Source: Kappaphycus alvarezii (taxonomy: Eukaryota > Rhodophyta > Florideophyceae > Gigartinales > Solieriaceae). From it: a stretch of DNA of 64,000 nt. A program made the translations under genes and the position numbers. Shown piece by piece: positions 33,640 to 43,450 of this stretch; the stretch's first letter is position 1, and each line of letters starts with the position of its first letter. The stretch is from positions 854,301 to 918,300 of the forward strand of contig NADL03000013.1 in assembly GCA_002205965.3 (NCBI GenBank), in the 5' to 3' direction. Below the pieces are notes generated by a model. The model did no database searches and was not told the DNA's origin. It worked only from the letters and a program-made list of their open reading frames with translations.

Positions 33640-33869
33640 GCGAGTATCCTTGTCTTAGGGATCGGGGAACAATGCGACATGCCGAGTATACAACCACCGC
33701 AAAAGTCACTCTTGTTTGAGTCTTTGAGCTTAAAGCTACGTACGGCCCCATTTCTGACTACTGAATTGATCGCACTGGTGTTGATGTGTGCAAGTAGTTC
33801 GTGCCATATTGAGAGGGAAGTAAGAAAGGACACCTTAAGGTGCTCAAAACTTTGACCAGGACCACGCAC
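33640..33869 (-). pseudogene. Copia element 2: pre-integrase (GAG_pre-integrs) zinc domain
   Basis: IWHELLAHINTSAINSVVRN followed by FCGGCILGMSHCSPIPK gives the HHCC pattern (WH...H...C-x2-C) that precedes copia integrase cores. It sits directly 5' (on the minus strand) of the catalytic region. Confidence 0.82.
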
Positions 33870-33963
33870 AGCTTCTTGCCCTCATATCTGTGGTAGCAAC
33901 CCTTATTTCTTGTTATTCTTCTGAGTCACTCTGAGTCATAGGAAAGCGGAGGAGTTTCAGTAA

Positions 33964-34412
33964 CTATCCCGTCACTACCCTGTTAAGTTGTTTTCTGTTA
34001 TTCATCGAAGCTTTCACCAATTTATCCATGTGGAATATTAGGCTCACACGAGCAGATCTAGGAATAACTGTGGTTGAAATTTTGGTTGAGGCTTGCTGGG
34101 TTAAGCCGGTCGTTCTAAACCAGTGGTTTATATAGAACTGAAGATCGCTACGTACTAAAGGAAATTGTAGTTTAAAAGTAGCGAATTCAAAGGTTTCCCG
34201 TAAAACAGCCCTGATGGTATCGTAAGTAGCGCTTTCAGAATTGTAGTCAGCACGAGTGACATATTCTGAAAAGACATAAGAAGTACATTGGTCCAAGTGG
34301 CATGGGATTGCAAGGCCACTTTTGATTGGGAAAGCAATGATATAATATTCCAGTACGCGAACTCGCCCGTAACTATTCCAAGTATGCAAATGGGATAAAA
34401 TACTATGTTCAC
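33964..34412 (-). pseudogene. Copia element 2: probable gag remnant
   Basis: This open stretch at the 5' end of the element has no strong motif. CTSYVFSEYVTRADYNSESA with IRAVLRETFEFATFKLQF has the size and position of a copia gag core, but I assign it mainly by position. No zinc knuckle is readable, and the protease is not recognisable. Confidence 0.4.
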
Positions 34413-34450
34413 AACTGTAAGGGAAAGTGTAATGACATCAAAGTGCCCAT

Positions 34451-35029
34451 TAGCCCTGGTTGTAAGGCTACGAGTGGTTTGAGTCTACAGTGCAGTAGAT
34501 GCAGTAAATTCGTGTAAATCTGTAAGGCCTGTGAAGTGAAATACAACAATACAGTAATGATTTACAAGCTTCCAAGGTTAATTTTTGAGAAATTTCTGAA
34601 GGTATTTATTGATATATCTCAAAATCAACTGTACAACCTCGAATCAAATAGACGGACAAAAACACAAACACAGCCTATCCACCCTTAATTGTCCTCTATT
34701 CTTTTGCCCGCCCTCGTTATTCTTCCTGCATTACGTCTCCTGACCCATTTCTGATATTTAAAGTTAGATATGCCTCTAAAATCAACCTAGATCTCCTTCC
34801 CAGTCCAATTGATACTTTAATGACTCCCAAGATCTACCGCACATGATCAATGATACATTTTAATATCAAAAATCGATCATGGGACGGAAAATAGTATTTT
34901 TTCCTTACATAAACTGCCTATAAATCTTTTGACCCAATTAGGTTTGACTTGGGATGTATTTACGCCCCAACAGTTCTAAAAATGTAATATAAACCTAGCT
35001 TTATCATGTTCTCCTTTACTTTGGGATTT
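34451..35029. other. AT-rich spacer, no gene
   Basis: No coding signal. The edge near 34.45-34.6 kb could contain the 5' LTR of copia element 2. Confidence 0.35.
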
Positions 35030-35250
35030 CAGGCGCAATGTTTTGTAGAATCAAAGGAAATTCAATGATTGCTTCCACTTGGGATAAAATGGCAATGAAT
35101 GTCTTTTATATAGACTACTTAAATCGATAGTTGGCATTGTTTCATACAACTGCCTAAATATTTCGTGTGTGATATCTTGGAAGATATTTCTAGAACAATT
35201 ATCTAAAAGGAATATATAATATAACACTAATGTCCTCAAAGATAGCTCCT
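35030..35250 (-). repeat. Partial LTR-like copy of Ty3 family 2
   Basis: Words at 35030-35140 (TTTCAGGCGC, then TCAATG, TGGGATAAAATGGC, TTTATATAGA, AAATCGATAG) line up in order with 42168-42280 (TTTCAGGCGC, TCAATG, TGGGATGAAATGGC, TTTATATAGA, AAACGGATAG). The two are in the same orientation. It is therefore a third partial copy of the end sequence of the second Ty3 family, and could be the 3' LTR of the minus-strand element whose 5' end is near 42-43 kb. Confidence 0.65.
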
Positions 35251-36630
35251 ATAGGATAATTGCACCTTTACAGCAATCCACTAGTAAGCATCCTGGGGTA
35301 CTGAAAAATTGTCCGTCTTGAAGTTCGTAAAGCAAGGTTAGTAGTCCCCAAGTATCTGATATCTTCTTTAGGAATCATAAAAAGGTATAAAACGTAAAAC
35401 TAGCACATAACAGGCTTGATCTAAATGATTTTGCTTCAGAAATGAAGAGCGTGTAATATCATTCCCTCCCGCTAAGACTGCAAATCGACCCGATTTCTGT
35501 AGGCAGAGAGGATTCTTCAAAAATTTCTAAGGTTTTTTCTGGACCTAAAAGTTTCATGATCACAGTATCTTTTCCATTTAACGAAGTTTTGAACTTGATA
35601 TTGAAGCTTTCGATGATTTAGGATAGCATCAACTTAGTATTTTTCATGCCCATCTTCAAAATGAAGAGGCGGAGGAGTGGAATTTTTCTTCTATAGTTTT
35701 CGGCGTAGAGCGGCTTGAATAGAGTATCATGGAAGGTATTGTGAATAGTTTTGGATATCATTGGATGTGAAAATTTGAGGCAATATATGACGTTGTTGAT
35801 TTTTTAAGAATGTTTCGCTACCGGAGTACAATGACAACTATCGTGCAGTCTTAAACGGAATTAGTCCTTCTGAATGCAAATATTTTCGCCACGATGCAAC
35901 AAGTGACCGATTTTTTCAAAAAGAGGTTTAGGATAGCTATAAATGTTAGTGTAAAAGGGATAGAGTTGAAAATGCATTAATTTCGATAATTTTTGTCTTT
36001 TGAACTACCTGACTGAGGATACCCTGATCGTGTTCGATCGGAGATATAGATTCTCTGGATTGTTAAGAGAGTGTACTAGGGATCACATTGGAATTTACTA
36101 AGATTTGAATAATCTTAAAGTTTCATTAAAAGAGTGTCTCCAATGATCTTTCCTTTTTTGTGAAATCGAAGGTTGTATTTGTTGATATCACAGCAAATAA
36201 TGATTTGCATAGACCAATGACAGGTCTCATATGTTAACATTGTCTCCATAGAAGCGGGGATTCAACAATTTCAAGTAGCGCTTGCTCGTGTGCTAGAAAC
36301 TTTTTCCGAGCGGCTGAGAGTACGGGAAGCAAGAGCAATAGGACTAAATGTTTTTATTCTTGTTGTTCAAGGACTACCCCAATTGTTTACATTGCAGCAT
36401 CAGTTGTAAATTGTATGAGAAAGGGCGGATTGATCGTACAGAGAACTAGAGTCTTACAAATTGAAAGCTTCAGCGCTTTTAAATATTCTTCTTAAGAATT
36501 TACCCATGTGAATGGAACGATGCTTGTTACTCGGTAATTGTTTCCGATATTTTGGAACAATTGCGAGTAAACCTGAGTTCGTAATTAATTAATGCAATAA
36601 GAGACTAAATTTCTGTCCTATTTCTACGCT
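35251..36630. other. AT-rich region; possible unreadable remains of Ty3 family 2 pol
   Basis: No block can be assigned with confidence on either strand. By position, between the RT remnant at 38.1-38.7 kb and the LTR-like piece at 35.03 kb, it could be the decayed RNase H and integrase of the minus-strand family 2 element. Confidence 0.3.
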
Positions 36631-37102
36631 CTGTGTTAGGCGCGTGCAGATCGGAACGTTTTTTTTTTCGCCGTCATCTACTGACTTTTAATTTACTGTA
36701 CTACTCCCCTTGTCCAAAATTGCTTATGGTTCCGGTCCTTCCTCGTCCTCCCTGGTCCTTGCTTATCCTTACCGCGGTCCTGTCCAAATTCACTTCCATT
36801 TTATCTAGATATTTGTATACTGTATCTGCTTCCCTAAATCGATCCCGAATCAAGTTCTTTTTCCCTTTTCGCTTACCACCTCCTCCAATTCATTTTTTTA
36901 GAAAAAGGGCGCAAGTGCACTACTACAGATTCCCTTGTAGATTTATTCTACCTATTACAAATCTATAGAATGCGCCCTCGGGAGCCTATTTGAACCCCTT
37001 TATTCCAAATTTCAAATGTCCCCGATCATTGTACTCATCACACCTCTCCCCCTACCCATTCAAAACACCCTCAATTGCCTACTACTCCCCAAATCCACCA
37101 AA

Positions 37103-37691
37103 ATGGACAACTTGCGCCCCTCCAAAGTCATTTCCAAAAATCACCACCCGCCCCTAAACTCCATTCTCCTACTCCCTTTCGGACTTACTGACCGTGATGA
37201 CTACCTACGCCGAAAAACCAAAAGAAGGGTGATCAAATTCGTGCGTCGCTTGTTCGTCGAGGATGAGGTGGAGGAGGTAGCTGAGGGGCAGGAATGGGAA
37301 GTCGAGGAGGGAGCTGGGAGACCTTCGAGGATGCACAGCCCCGGAATTGGTCTACGAGGTTGAAGAAGAGGAGGACGAGGAGGATGATGACGAGGGGGAT
37401 GAGGGGGATGATGACGACGATGACGACGATGACGAGGAGGATGACGAGGAGGACGAGGAGGATGAGTGAAATGGAGACATGGGAAGTGTTTTAATGGTGG
37501 GGCCGGGGCTGGAAAGGATGGAACAAGTGGTCCCGACGCTGGAACTGGATGAGGATATCTTTAGTAGTTTAGATATCTCCCAGGAGTAAATAGAGATTTA
37601 TGAGCTGTGCGCAGATATTTGTGGGGACTGCTCGGGCAGCAGGGATATTTTGGAGGAGTTGTTTGGGTCTGATCTAGAGAATGGAAAATAA
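37103..37691 (+). pseudogene. Repeated acidic-protein ORF, left copy
   Basis: The start ATG at 37103 is chosen because it aligns with the start of the right copy (43348, minus). The N-terminal part (PLNSILLLPFGLTDRDDYLR) aligns with PLNALALMANGPTDYDDYCR of the right copy. The frame then shifts near 37320. In the next frame comes a long Asp/Glu run and a C-terminal block (MEQVVPTLELDEDIF, SLDISQE, then ILEELFGSDLENGK), interrupted by two stops. It has no known domain. A TATTTGAA-type box lies about 110 bases upstream. Function is unknown; the presence of two copies suggests it is part of a mobile element. Confidence 0.6.
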
Positions 37692-37817
37692 GAGGACCAG
37701 ATCGATTGCTCGTTTCTCAAGTATCTTTTGTTTAGAGTATATCATCCACGCAAAGTGTTTTTATGCATTCCCTGGTATCTTCTGTAGTTTTGCTCGGACT
37801 TTAGGGATAGCTAAAAG

Positions 37818-37827
37818 TCTATATAAG
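37818..37827 (+). promoter_or_regulatory. TATA-like box in LTR-like segment
   Basis: TCTATATAAG lies about 125 bases downstream of the acidic ORF and is conserved in the inverted copy as GTCTATAAAAGCTGAG (42596-42609, minus). Conservation around it in both copies supports a real core promoter. Confidence 0.45.
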
Positions 37828-38143
37828 CTGAGCAAACTGCTTCCTCATAGAGAGTTCAAGCAAGTTGACAGACAACTTGAAGTCAAATCCCGAATAGTAG
37901 GAAGTTGAGATTCAACTCCAGACCCAAGAAACATTTTTCCTACGCTGGTCACAGAGCATCAGTGGTAGACCCTGCCCCTTCCATACTTGCTTGTAGCCCT
38001 CTCAACTGTCTTCTTTATACACTCCTTTTTTTCGTTCAACTACATCACGGTAGCACTTTTTTCGCTTGCAACACCTCCTTCTTGGGGTAGTTGGTTCTGA
38101 GTGTATCTTCTCCTGACTATTTACCCCTATCACTCTCGCCTAT

Positions 38144-38720
38144 TTTTCATGTCAACGTCCTTTTGAGGATCAAACGTAACTCTTTTACCTGGAAGTACAT
38201 GAACTAAATACTCTGTTTCGATCACCTTAAACGTAAATTTTGATATCTTTCCATAAATTTTTTTATTTTTCGGAGTTGAGGGACAATTTATTGGCGTTAA
38301 AGAAGATCTTCTTCTCATTTTTTCCTTTGAATAAATATTTAATCGAGTTAGATCGTTACAAAATGGTCCAGATAATCCTTAAGTATATTATTCGTAAGGG
38401 ACATGAAAACTGCAGGGGCATTCTGTAGACCAAAAGGAAGAACCAAAAATTAAAAGTGACTTTACGTAATTCAAAAGGCTTTCATTGGGATGGAAGCGTC
38501 GTTAGAAAGGGTTTGATGGTAGCCCATACACAGGTCAATTTTTAGATTGTATTAAAAGCTGATCGAAAAATTCAAATATCTAGGGGAGCAGATAGCTGTT
38601 TTTGATGGATAGTTTTTTCAATGCTCTGTAGTCTATGCATAATCTTAGACCACCATCTTTCTTGTCTGCGTAAAGCATTGGACTCCCCATGGATCTTTCG
38701 CTAGGTTAGATGCGCTTCTG
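38144..38720 (-). pseudogene. Ty3 family 2 reverse transcriptase remnant
   Basis: On the minus strand, [20 protein letters not shown] is followed by IFEFFDQL, a palm region (KIDLCMGY in a shifted frame), and a block that aligns with the FLVMPFGL-NAP motif ([14 protein letters not shown]). The thumb (KFTFKVIETEYLVHVLPGKR, then VTFDPQKDVD) ends at about 38140. This is a Ty3/gypsy RT different from family 1. Sequence is AT-rich and broken by several stops. It stops where the inverted arm begins. Confidence 0.75.
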
Positions 38721-40100
38721 GTCAAGTAAATCTTTCAACTGGCATCGGAGCTCCCTTGATTCATTCCTTTAAATACAATAAAGTCCTTCCTTCTGAGGGC
38801 AAGCACCACTCTGGAGTTCGATCTCTAATTAATCGTTTCGTTTGGGTGGAAAAGGTTCTCAGTAAATACGTCTATGAATAAACCCAATATTTCATGTGTA
38901 TCAGCTGGTATGTCCTCTGCTTTTTGGTTTTCGGGTACTGTAAAGGGTTTAGAAATACTGCAAATATTGAAATATATGAATAAAAATTAATCAGTATGGA
39001 GTTCGGGGAGGCAAAACAATGCCTTGGATAATCATCAGCTCTAACAATATAACTCTATTGCTTGTGATAAAATTTAAATCAATTACTTTTAGAGTTTATT
39101 ACTGCAAATTTAGCTACAACTCATTGGTTTCCAATGATGGCATCGTATCATTTGAGAGGTAAATACCAAAATATAATTTCTGAGTATACTTCCTCATCTG
39201 AACTTCGACGATTAATTTAAGTTCACGACAACTTTAATACTCACCATTTTTCATTTCCGCAATTTGTCCGGAAGTTATTAGATTTTTTCCTGAACGAAAT
39301 GCTTCTTGTCGATAGTTTGCTCCGGTACCATCATCAAATAACAACATGAATACGTGGCAAGCGAAAATCCCTTTTCTTATCAACAATCTTTGTGGGACTT
39401 TTCGAAGGTTCTATACGGAGATTTAAAGATTTCATGGTCATTAACCATTCAAAGATGATAATTTTTCATGGGCTCAATAAGAATCTGGAGATTTTTCGAT
39501 GGAATGAAATGGAACTGGTTGCAAGTCATCAATCAGTTCCGCTTCCCTTTCTGACAGCTCTTTGCAAGATAGCCTTTCTTATGAGACCGAAGGCATAGGA
39601 CCACTTGCATACATTTTCACCGTTCTTTGTTGGATAGATTGTGGATTGGAACAAAATATACCTGAATATTTCCAATTTCCAACGGTACCGCTCTCTCACT
39701 TAGAATAGCTCGATCAGATGATATAGAATTGCCTTGATTAATTTTTTCAGGGGATAGTTTGAAGTTAAGCACTCTCTACCGTTCCAGCATCACTCATGTC
39801 ATCCGCCAATACATATTATTCTCATGTGCACATCTCTTTCCAAATATAAGATTTACACCCAGGCGTATGACGATCTACTTTTGCTTACATGCTAATTTTT
39901 GAGATATCTGGGATAATTTTTCAAAAAAACATTTTATTGAAAGATGCCATATCCTTGATCTGGTTGCATTTTGCAAGCTTATCGCGAGAAGTCTTCTCCT
40001 TAGTCAATGTCTCAAACCTGATTAGAGCATCTTCGAGCCCGATTCAGCTTTTAATGCGATTCCTACTTCTTTTTCTTGATAGAAAGACCATCATTAGTGT
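38721..40100 (-). other. AT-rich stretch, probably decayed pol of Ty3 family 2
   Basis: Between the gag-like segment and the RT remnant no protease motif could be read. Short minus-strand ORFs exist, but none has a motif. The position suggests protease and linker of the same minus-strand element. Confidence 0.3.
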
Positions 40101-42100
40101 GCCCTTGACCCCAAATAGCCGACTACTAAAATCAAGGTTGTTTCTTTGGACGAGCCTCAAAGGAAGTTGTCCATTTGATTTGCCCAACTCATGATGAAAC
40201 CCTTCCCGTAAAATCATTAGACTTATATAATTTGGATCGCCGGTACCCTTTCTAGCCAGATTTTTTCGAGGGCTGTTACTTTTTGAGTAACAGTATTTAG
40301 ATCGGACCTGTGGGAGACAATGATAACATTTGCCAGAGGCAATTGCTGTTGCAAGAACTGTTATTTCTGGGCAAGAGAATCGTGATTCATTTGAGAGAGT
40401 CGTCATGTCCAATGCGGCCTGCTTCATTGCTGGCCTAAAGGTAGCATTTCAGGGAACGTAGTTCCTTCCCCATCCGCATTATTGTGTCGGTATGCCCTTT
40501 TTTTTAGTCGATTGTGGTTGTCTGGAAAACCATTGGATAGATCGGATATATCTTCCAAGAGTAAAACACCCAAACCTTTTTCCTTTGAGAGAACTGGGGC
40601 ACTTGAGAGACTTGCGGCCGTCTCAGGCCGTGTTAGCGAGCAGCATCCATAGGCCAGATTTTCAAAAACCAAAAAATGACACCTTTGTAAAGGGGGAAAT
40701 TTGGGGTGTTTTTAATCCATGAAGAATATGGTCAGCTGTTCCCTGAGGGATGTCGTGATGTGGGTAAAGGCTTAAAATGTAAAGGATTGGCGGAAAGCCG
40801 TCAAAACACTAGAAAACTGGTTGTGTAAATATTTGTCGGGGTCAACTTTCAAGTTCGTCAAATTTTTTGAGTTCATACCCCGTTATTAGTGCGCTATTTG
40901 TTGACTTTTTGTACAATAATTTGACACTCTCAGAATTGATCTCCTTTATTGCGCGATGCCCCAAGAAATTCACCTTCCTGTACATTTTTGAAACAATTTT
41001 TGATAGTGGCACACCTTTTTGTGGGTGTAGATCCCCCGCTAGAAGTGTCAGACAACGAAGCAAACTAGCCCATCATTCCTCCCCTTTCTGTGGGTGTGGC
41101 AAAAAATAAGTATACATCAAGGATTTAACTCGCCTATGGCACCAAGATCTCTAAAATGACTACCTTCGCAACAACTTCTAGTTGGCTCAGAGTAATGTCT
41201 CATTGAAGGCGAGGCAGCCAATTTTACTCCACAATCAATACTGATGGAGCGGAAGGTGGCAGGAATGTAAAGAAGTTCTACATGGTGGAGTTACTGGTAG
41301 CGACGACAGAGCGATGGGTGCGAACTTGAAGGAGACGATCAAGATCCCCCTTACTGAACAGAGTAAGCATAGACGGGTGTCAAGTGTGGGCCACAGGATT
41401 GGCTCTGCGATGGTGCTTGCGTGGGAAAAGATGCTCGAGATACTGGAGGTGCCGGTACAGGTGACTTGAAAGAGGCGGCAGTGGTTACGAGACGAGCGCA
41501 GATTGGGGTTTCGAGACGGGAGCAAGCGGCTGCGGCCTTTTTTCTGCTTCTTAATTCGATAGTTGGCGAAAGTCTGGTGGTCACAGCAGCTCCTTCGGGC
41601 AAGCCCTAAATACGGCGGCCCCGGTGGGGGAAGCAGACGCTGAGGGGTCGGTGGTCTAGGAGGTACGACGGCAGGTAGGGCAAGTGGCTTTTTTTATGCT
41701 CTCCAGCGGCCTTGGGAGCCAGCTTCCGCAGGATGCGGACGGGTGGCGCTTTCTAACCTGGCAGCGAGACCGGTAGTGCACAATGGACTGGGAGGTGAGT
41801 GACAACTCTGTGACAATTCAAGCGGGATGGTGGGGTTGACGGGACAGGTTAAATGTCCAAACGTGGCTTCCGGGGTCTTCTGTTCTCCTCAAAACAAGGG
41901 TCCAAGAAACGGTGAAGGAGAGGGTGAGGGGCTCTGGATGCGTCGCTTCGTTGTCGTACTCCTATAGCGAGGAAGGTGTATTCCTAACAGTCTGGGGAGA
42001 CGGTAACTTTGACGGCACTGCAAGTTATCAAAAAGATCACAGATGGTTCGTCTCCGAGCGCAATCGGGCCTTAAGGCAAGTCCTATTGGGATAATGAATT
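40101..42100 (-). pseudogene. Putative gag region of Ty3 family 2
   Basis: Downstream (minus strand) of the LTR-like end, a Ser/Pro/Ala-rich segment (41351-41602) is followed by pieces such as LTNLKVDPDKYLHNQFSSVL (about 40.80-40.87 kb) and FTHITTSLREQLTIFF (about 40.72-40.78 kb). A Cys-rich segment GKCYHCLPQVRSKYC (about 40.29-40.34 kb) could be a damaged zinc knuckle with Arg in the His position. The reading is fragmentary and assigned mostly by position between LTR-like end and RT. Confidence 0.4.
40430..40600 (-). repeat. Dispersed ~75-170 bp repeat, inverted copy
   Basis: The minus strand reads AAAAAGGTTTGGGTGTTTTA followed by CTCTTGGAAGATATATCCGA and a GGTTTTCCAGACAACC block, then GGGGAAGGAACTACGTTCCC. 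The same order is seen on the plus strand at 45283-45420, and the first 75 bases recur at 45457 and 45663. The purine run just before TTTGGGTG resembles a polypurine tract next to an LTR start, but that is not proven. Confidence 0.75.
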
Positions 42101-42147
42101 AGAAGCAAATTGGACAAACTGACAGTGAGGTCAAACTTACGGTTAAG

Positions 42148-42159
42148 CGATTCTACCAC
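42148..42159 (-). promoter_or_regulatory. Possible tRNA primer site of Ty3 family 2
   Basis: The minus strand reads TGGTAGAATCGC just after a CCACATCTG end. Ty3-type primer sites begin TGG, complementary to the CCA end of a tRNA. I cannot name the tRNA, so this is tentative. Confidence 0.3.
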
Positions 42160-42169
42160 AGATGTGGAG

Positions 42170-43450
42170 TTTCAGGCGCGCAGTCTGCGTGGATTCAAAG
42201 GTTGTTCAATGCTTACTCCCCTGGGATGAAATGGCGAAAAAGGCGTTTATATAGAGTAATTAAACGGATAGAAGCATACTTTCAAATAACTACTGATAGG
42301 GGTAAATCGTCGGGAGAAGAGATACTCAGACCCAACTACCCCAAGAAGGAGGTGTTGCAAGCGACAAAAGTGCTACCGTGGTATAGTTGAACGAACAAAA
42401 AGGAGTGCATATGGAAGAGAGTTGAGAGGGCTACAAGCAAGTATGAAGGAGCAGGGTCTACCACTGATGCTCTTTGAGCAGAGTAGGAAAAAGGTTTCTT
42501 GGGTCTGAAGTTGACTCTCAACTCCCTACTACTCGGGACTTGACTTGAAGTTGTCTGCCAACTTGCTTGACCACCACAAGAGGAAGCGGTTTACTCAGCT
42601 TTTATAGACTTTTTGGGTATCCCTAAAGTCTCAAAGAAACATACTAAGAACCATAAAATGCATCAAATGGAATCGTGTGAACGAGAAAGACTAACAGCAG
42701 ATACTATCAGGATAAATATCTAGATACTTTCCTTAATGTCTTAGTCCTCTACATCAGAGCAAAACAGTTCCACCGAAATATCCATTCCACCAAGGCAGTC
42801 CACATAAATATCCGCGAACGGCTTAGAATTCTCCATTGACTCCTGCGAAATATCTGGACCACTGAGGACGTCCCCATTCGGTTCCGGAGTCGGGACCACT
42901 TGGTCCATATTTTCTGGCCCCTTCCCCACTAATCCAGAACTTTCCATGTCTTTTTCCCCCTCATCCTCCTCTTTCTCATCTTCTCTCCTCTCTTCATCCT
43001 CGTCAGAAGAGTCAGAGCTGACAATTACTCCCTCAGTCTGCCCTCCTTTCTCCATGGGAGCCCCCCACCGTTATACACTAGTGGTTCCCACGGATCCACC
43101 CAGTGCTCCTCTTCATCCTCCTTATCCTCCTGTTCCTCTATCTCCTCTTCTCCCTCCTCCTCCTCCTCTGCCTCTTCTGCCTGCTCGAAGCAGTTACGGG
43201 GGACCCACTCCCGAACGCGTTCCCGGTCCAACCTTCTACAGTAATCATCGTAGTCGGTTGGACCATTTGCCATCAGGGCCAAAGCGTTGAGTGGACGACG
43301 GCCTCGGGATGATTTGGTGATGGTGAGGGAAGGGAGAAGGTTGGTCATGTTAAGGGCTAAAAGAAGGGGTGAGCCGATTGGGTAGCTGATGGCGGGGGTT
43401 GCCTCAACGACGTCGACTTCAAAGTTTAAATACTGCGACGTCTTCGAAAA
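42170..43450 (-). repeat. Inverted repeat, right arm (acidic ORF plus LTR-like end), Ty3 family 2
   Basis: This is the better preserved arm of the inverted pair with 36.9-38.14 kb. On the minus strand it runs from a TATTTAAA box (about 43425), through the acidic ORF (43348-42741), a TATA box (42609-42596) and the conserved noncoding block, to a second TATATAAA box (42256-42242) and the GCGCCTGAAA end shared with 35.03 kb. If it is one long LTR, the LTR carries an ORF. If not, the acidic ORF is the last gene of one element abutting the LTR of another. Confidence 0.65.
42741..43348 (-). CDS. Repeated acidic-protein ORF, right copy
   Basis: The ORF starts at 43348 (MTNLLPSLTITKSSRGRRPL), includes PTDYDDYCRRLDRERVREWV, and then a long Glu-rich stretch (about residues 57-85). 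After one frame change at about 43030-43055 it continues to a Ser/Asp/Glu-rich segment and a conserved C-terminal block (VVPTPEPNGDVLSGPDISQE, then IYVDCLGGMDISVELF). The same N- and C-terminal blocks are in the left copy. It is about 200 residues in all, with no known domain, and the acidic middle may be a coiled or disordered region. One indel separates the two open parts, so it may be broken or misassembled. Confidence 0.5.

Larger units (their letters stand above)
30996..34450 (-). mobile_element. Ty1/copia retrotransposon, element 2 (decayed)
   Basis: On the minus strand, a gag-like remnant, pre-integrase domain, integrase, RT and RNase H occur in copia order (integrase before RT). Sequence is AT-rich and full of stops, for example a TGG to TAG change inside the RNase H block. 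Near 34426-34440 the minus strand has a very degenerate GGCTAATGGGCAC that could be the remains of a copia-type primer site. This is weak. Confidence 0.85.
36900..38143 (+). repeat. Inverted repeat, left arm (acidic ORF plus LTR-like end), Ty3 family 2
   Basis: This arm matches 42.24-43.45 kb in inverted orientation over about 1.2 kb: the acidic ORF, the TATA-like box TCTATATAAGCTGAG at 37818, the words CATCAGTGGTAGACCCTGC, and the block ending CCTTCTTGGGGTAGTTGG. It stops abruptly at about 38143, next to the end of a minus-strand RT remnant. This suggests that it was inserted into, or recombined with, that element. Confidence 0.8.

Noticed and set aside
34426..34440. Primer site of copia element 2
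   Set aside because: GGCTAATGGGCAC differs from the copia-type site at several positions and could be chance; noted in the element entry but not listed as a feature.
37294..37494. Met/Arg/Thr-rich ORF (MTRGMRGMM type)
   Set aside because: It is the out-of-frame reading of the Asp/Glu repeat of the left acidic ORF copy.
42946..43312. Pro/Ser/Leu-rich ORFs on the plus strand
   Set aside because: They are the reverse complement of the Glu-rich part of the acidic ORF on the minus strand; the composition is an artefact of the opposite strand.
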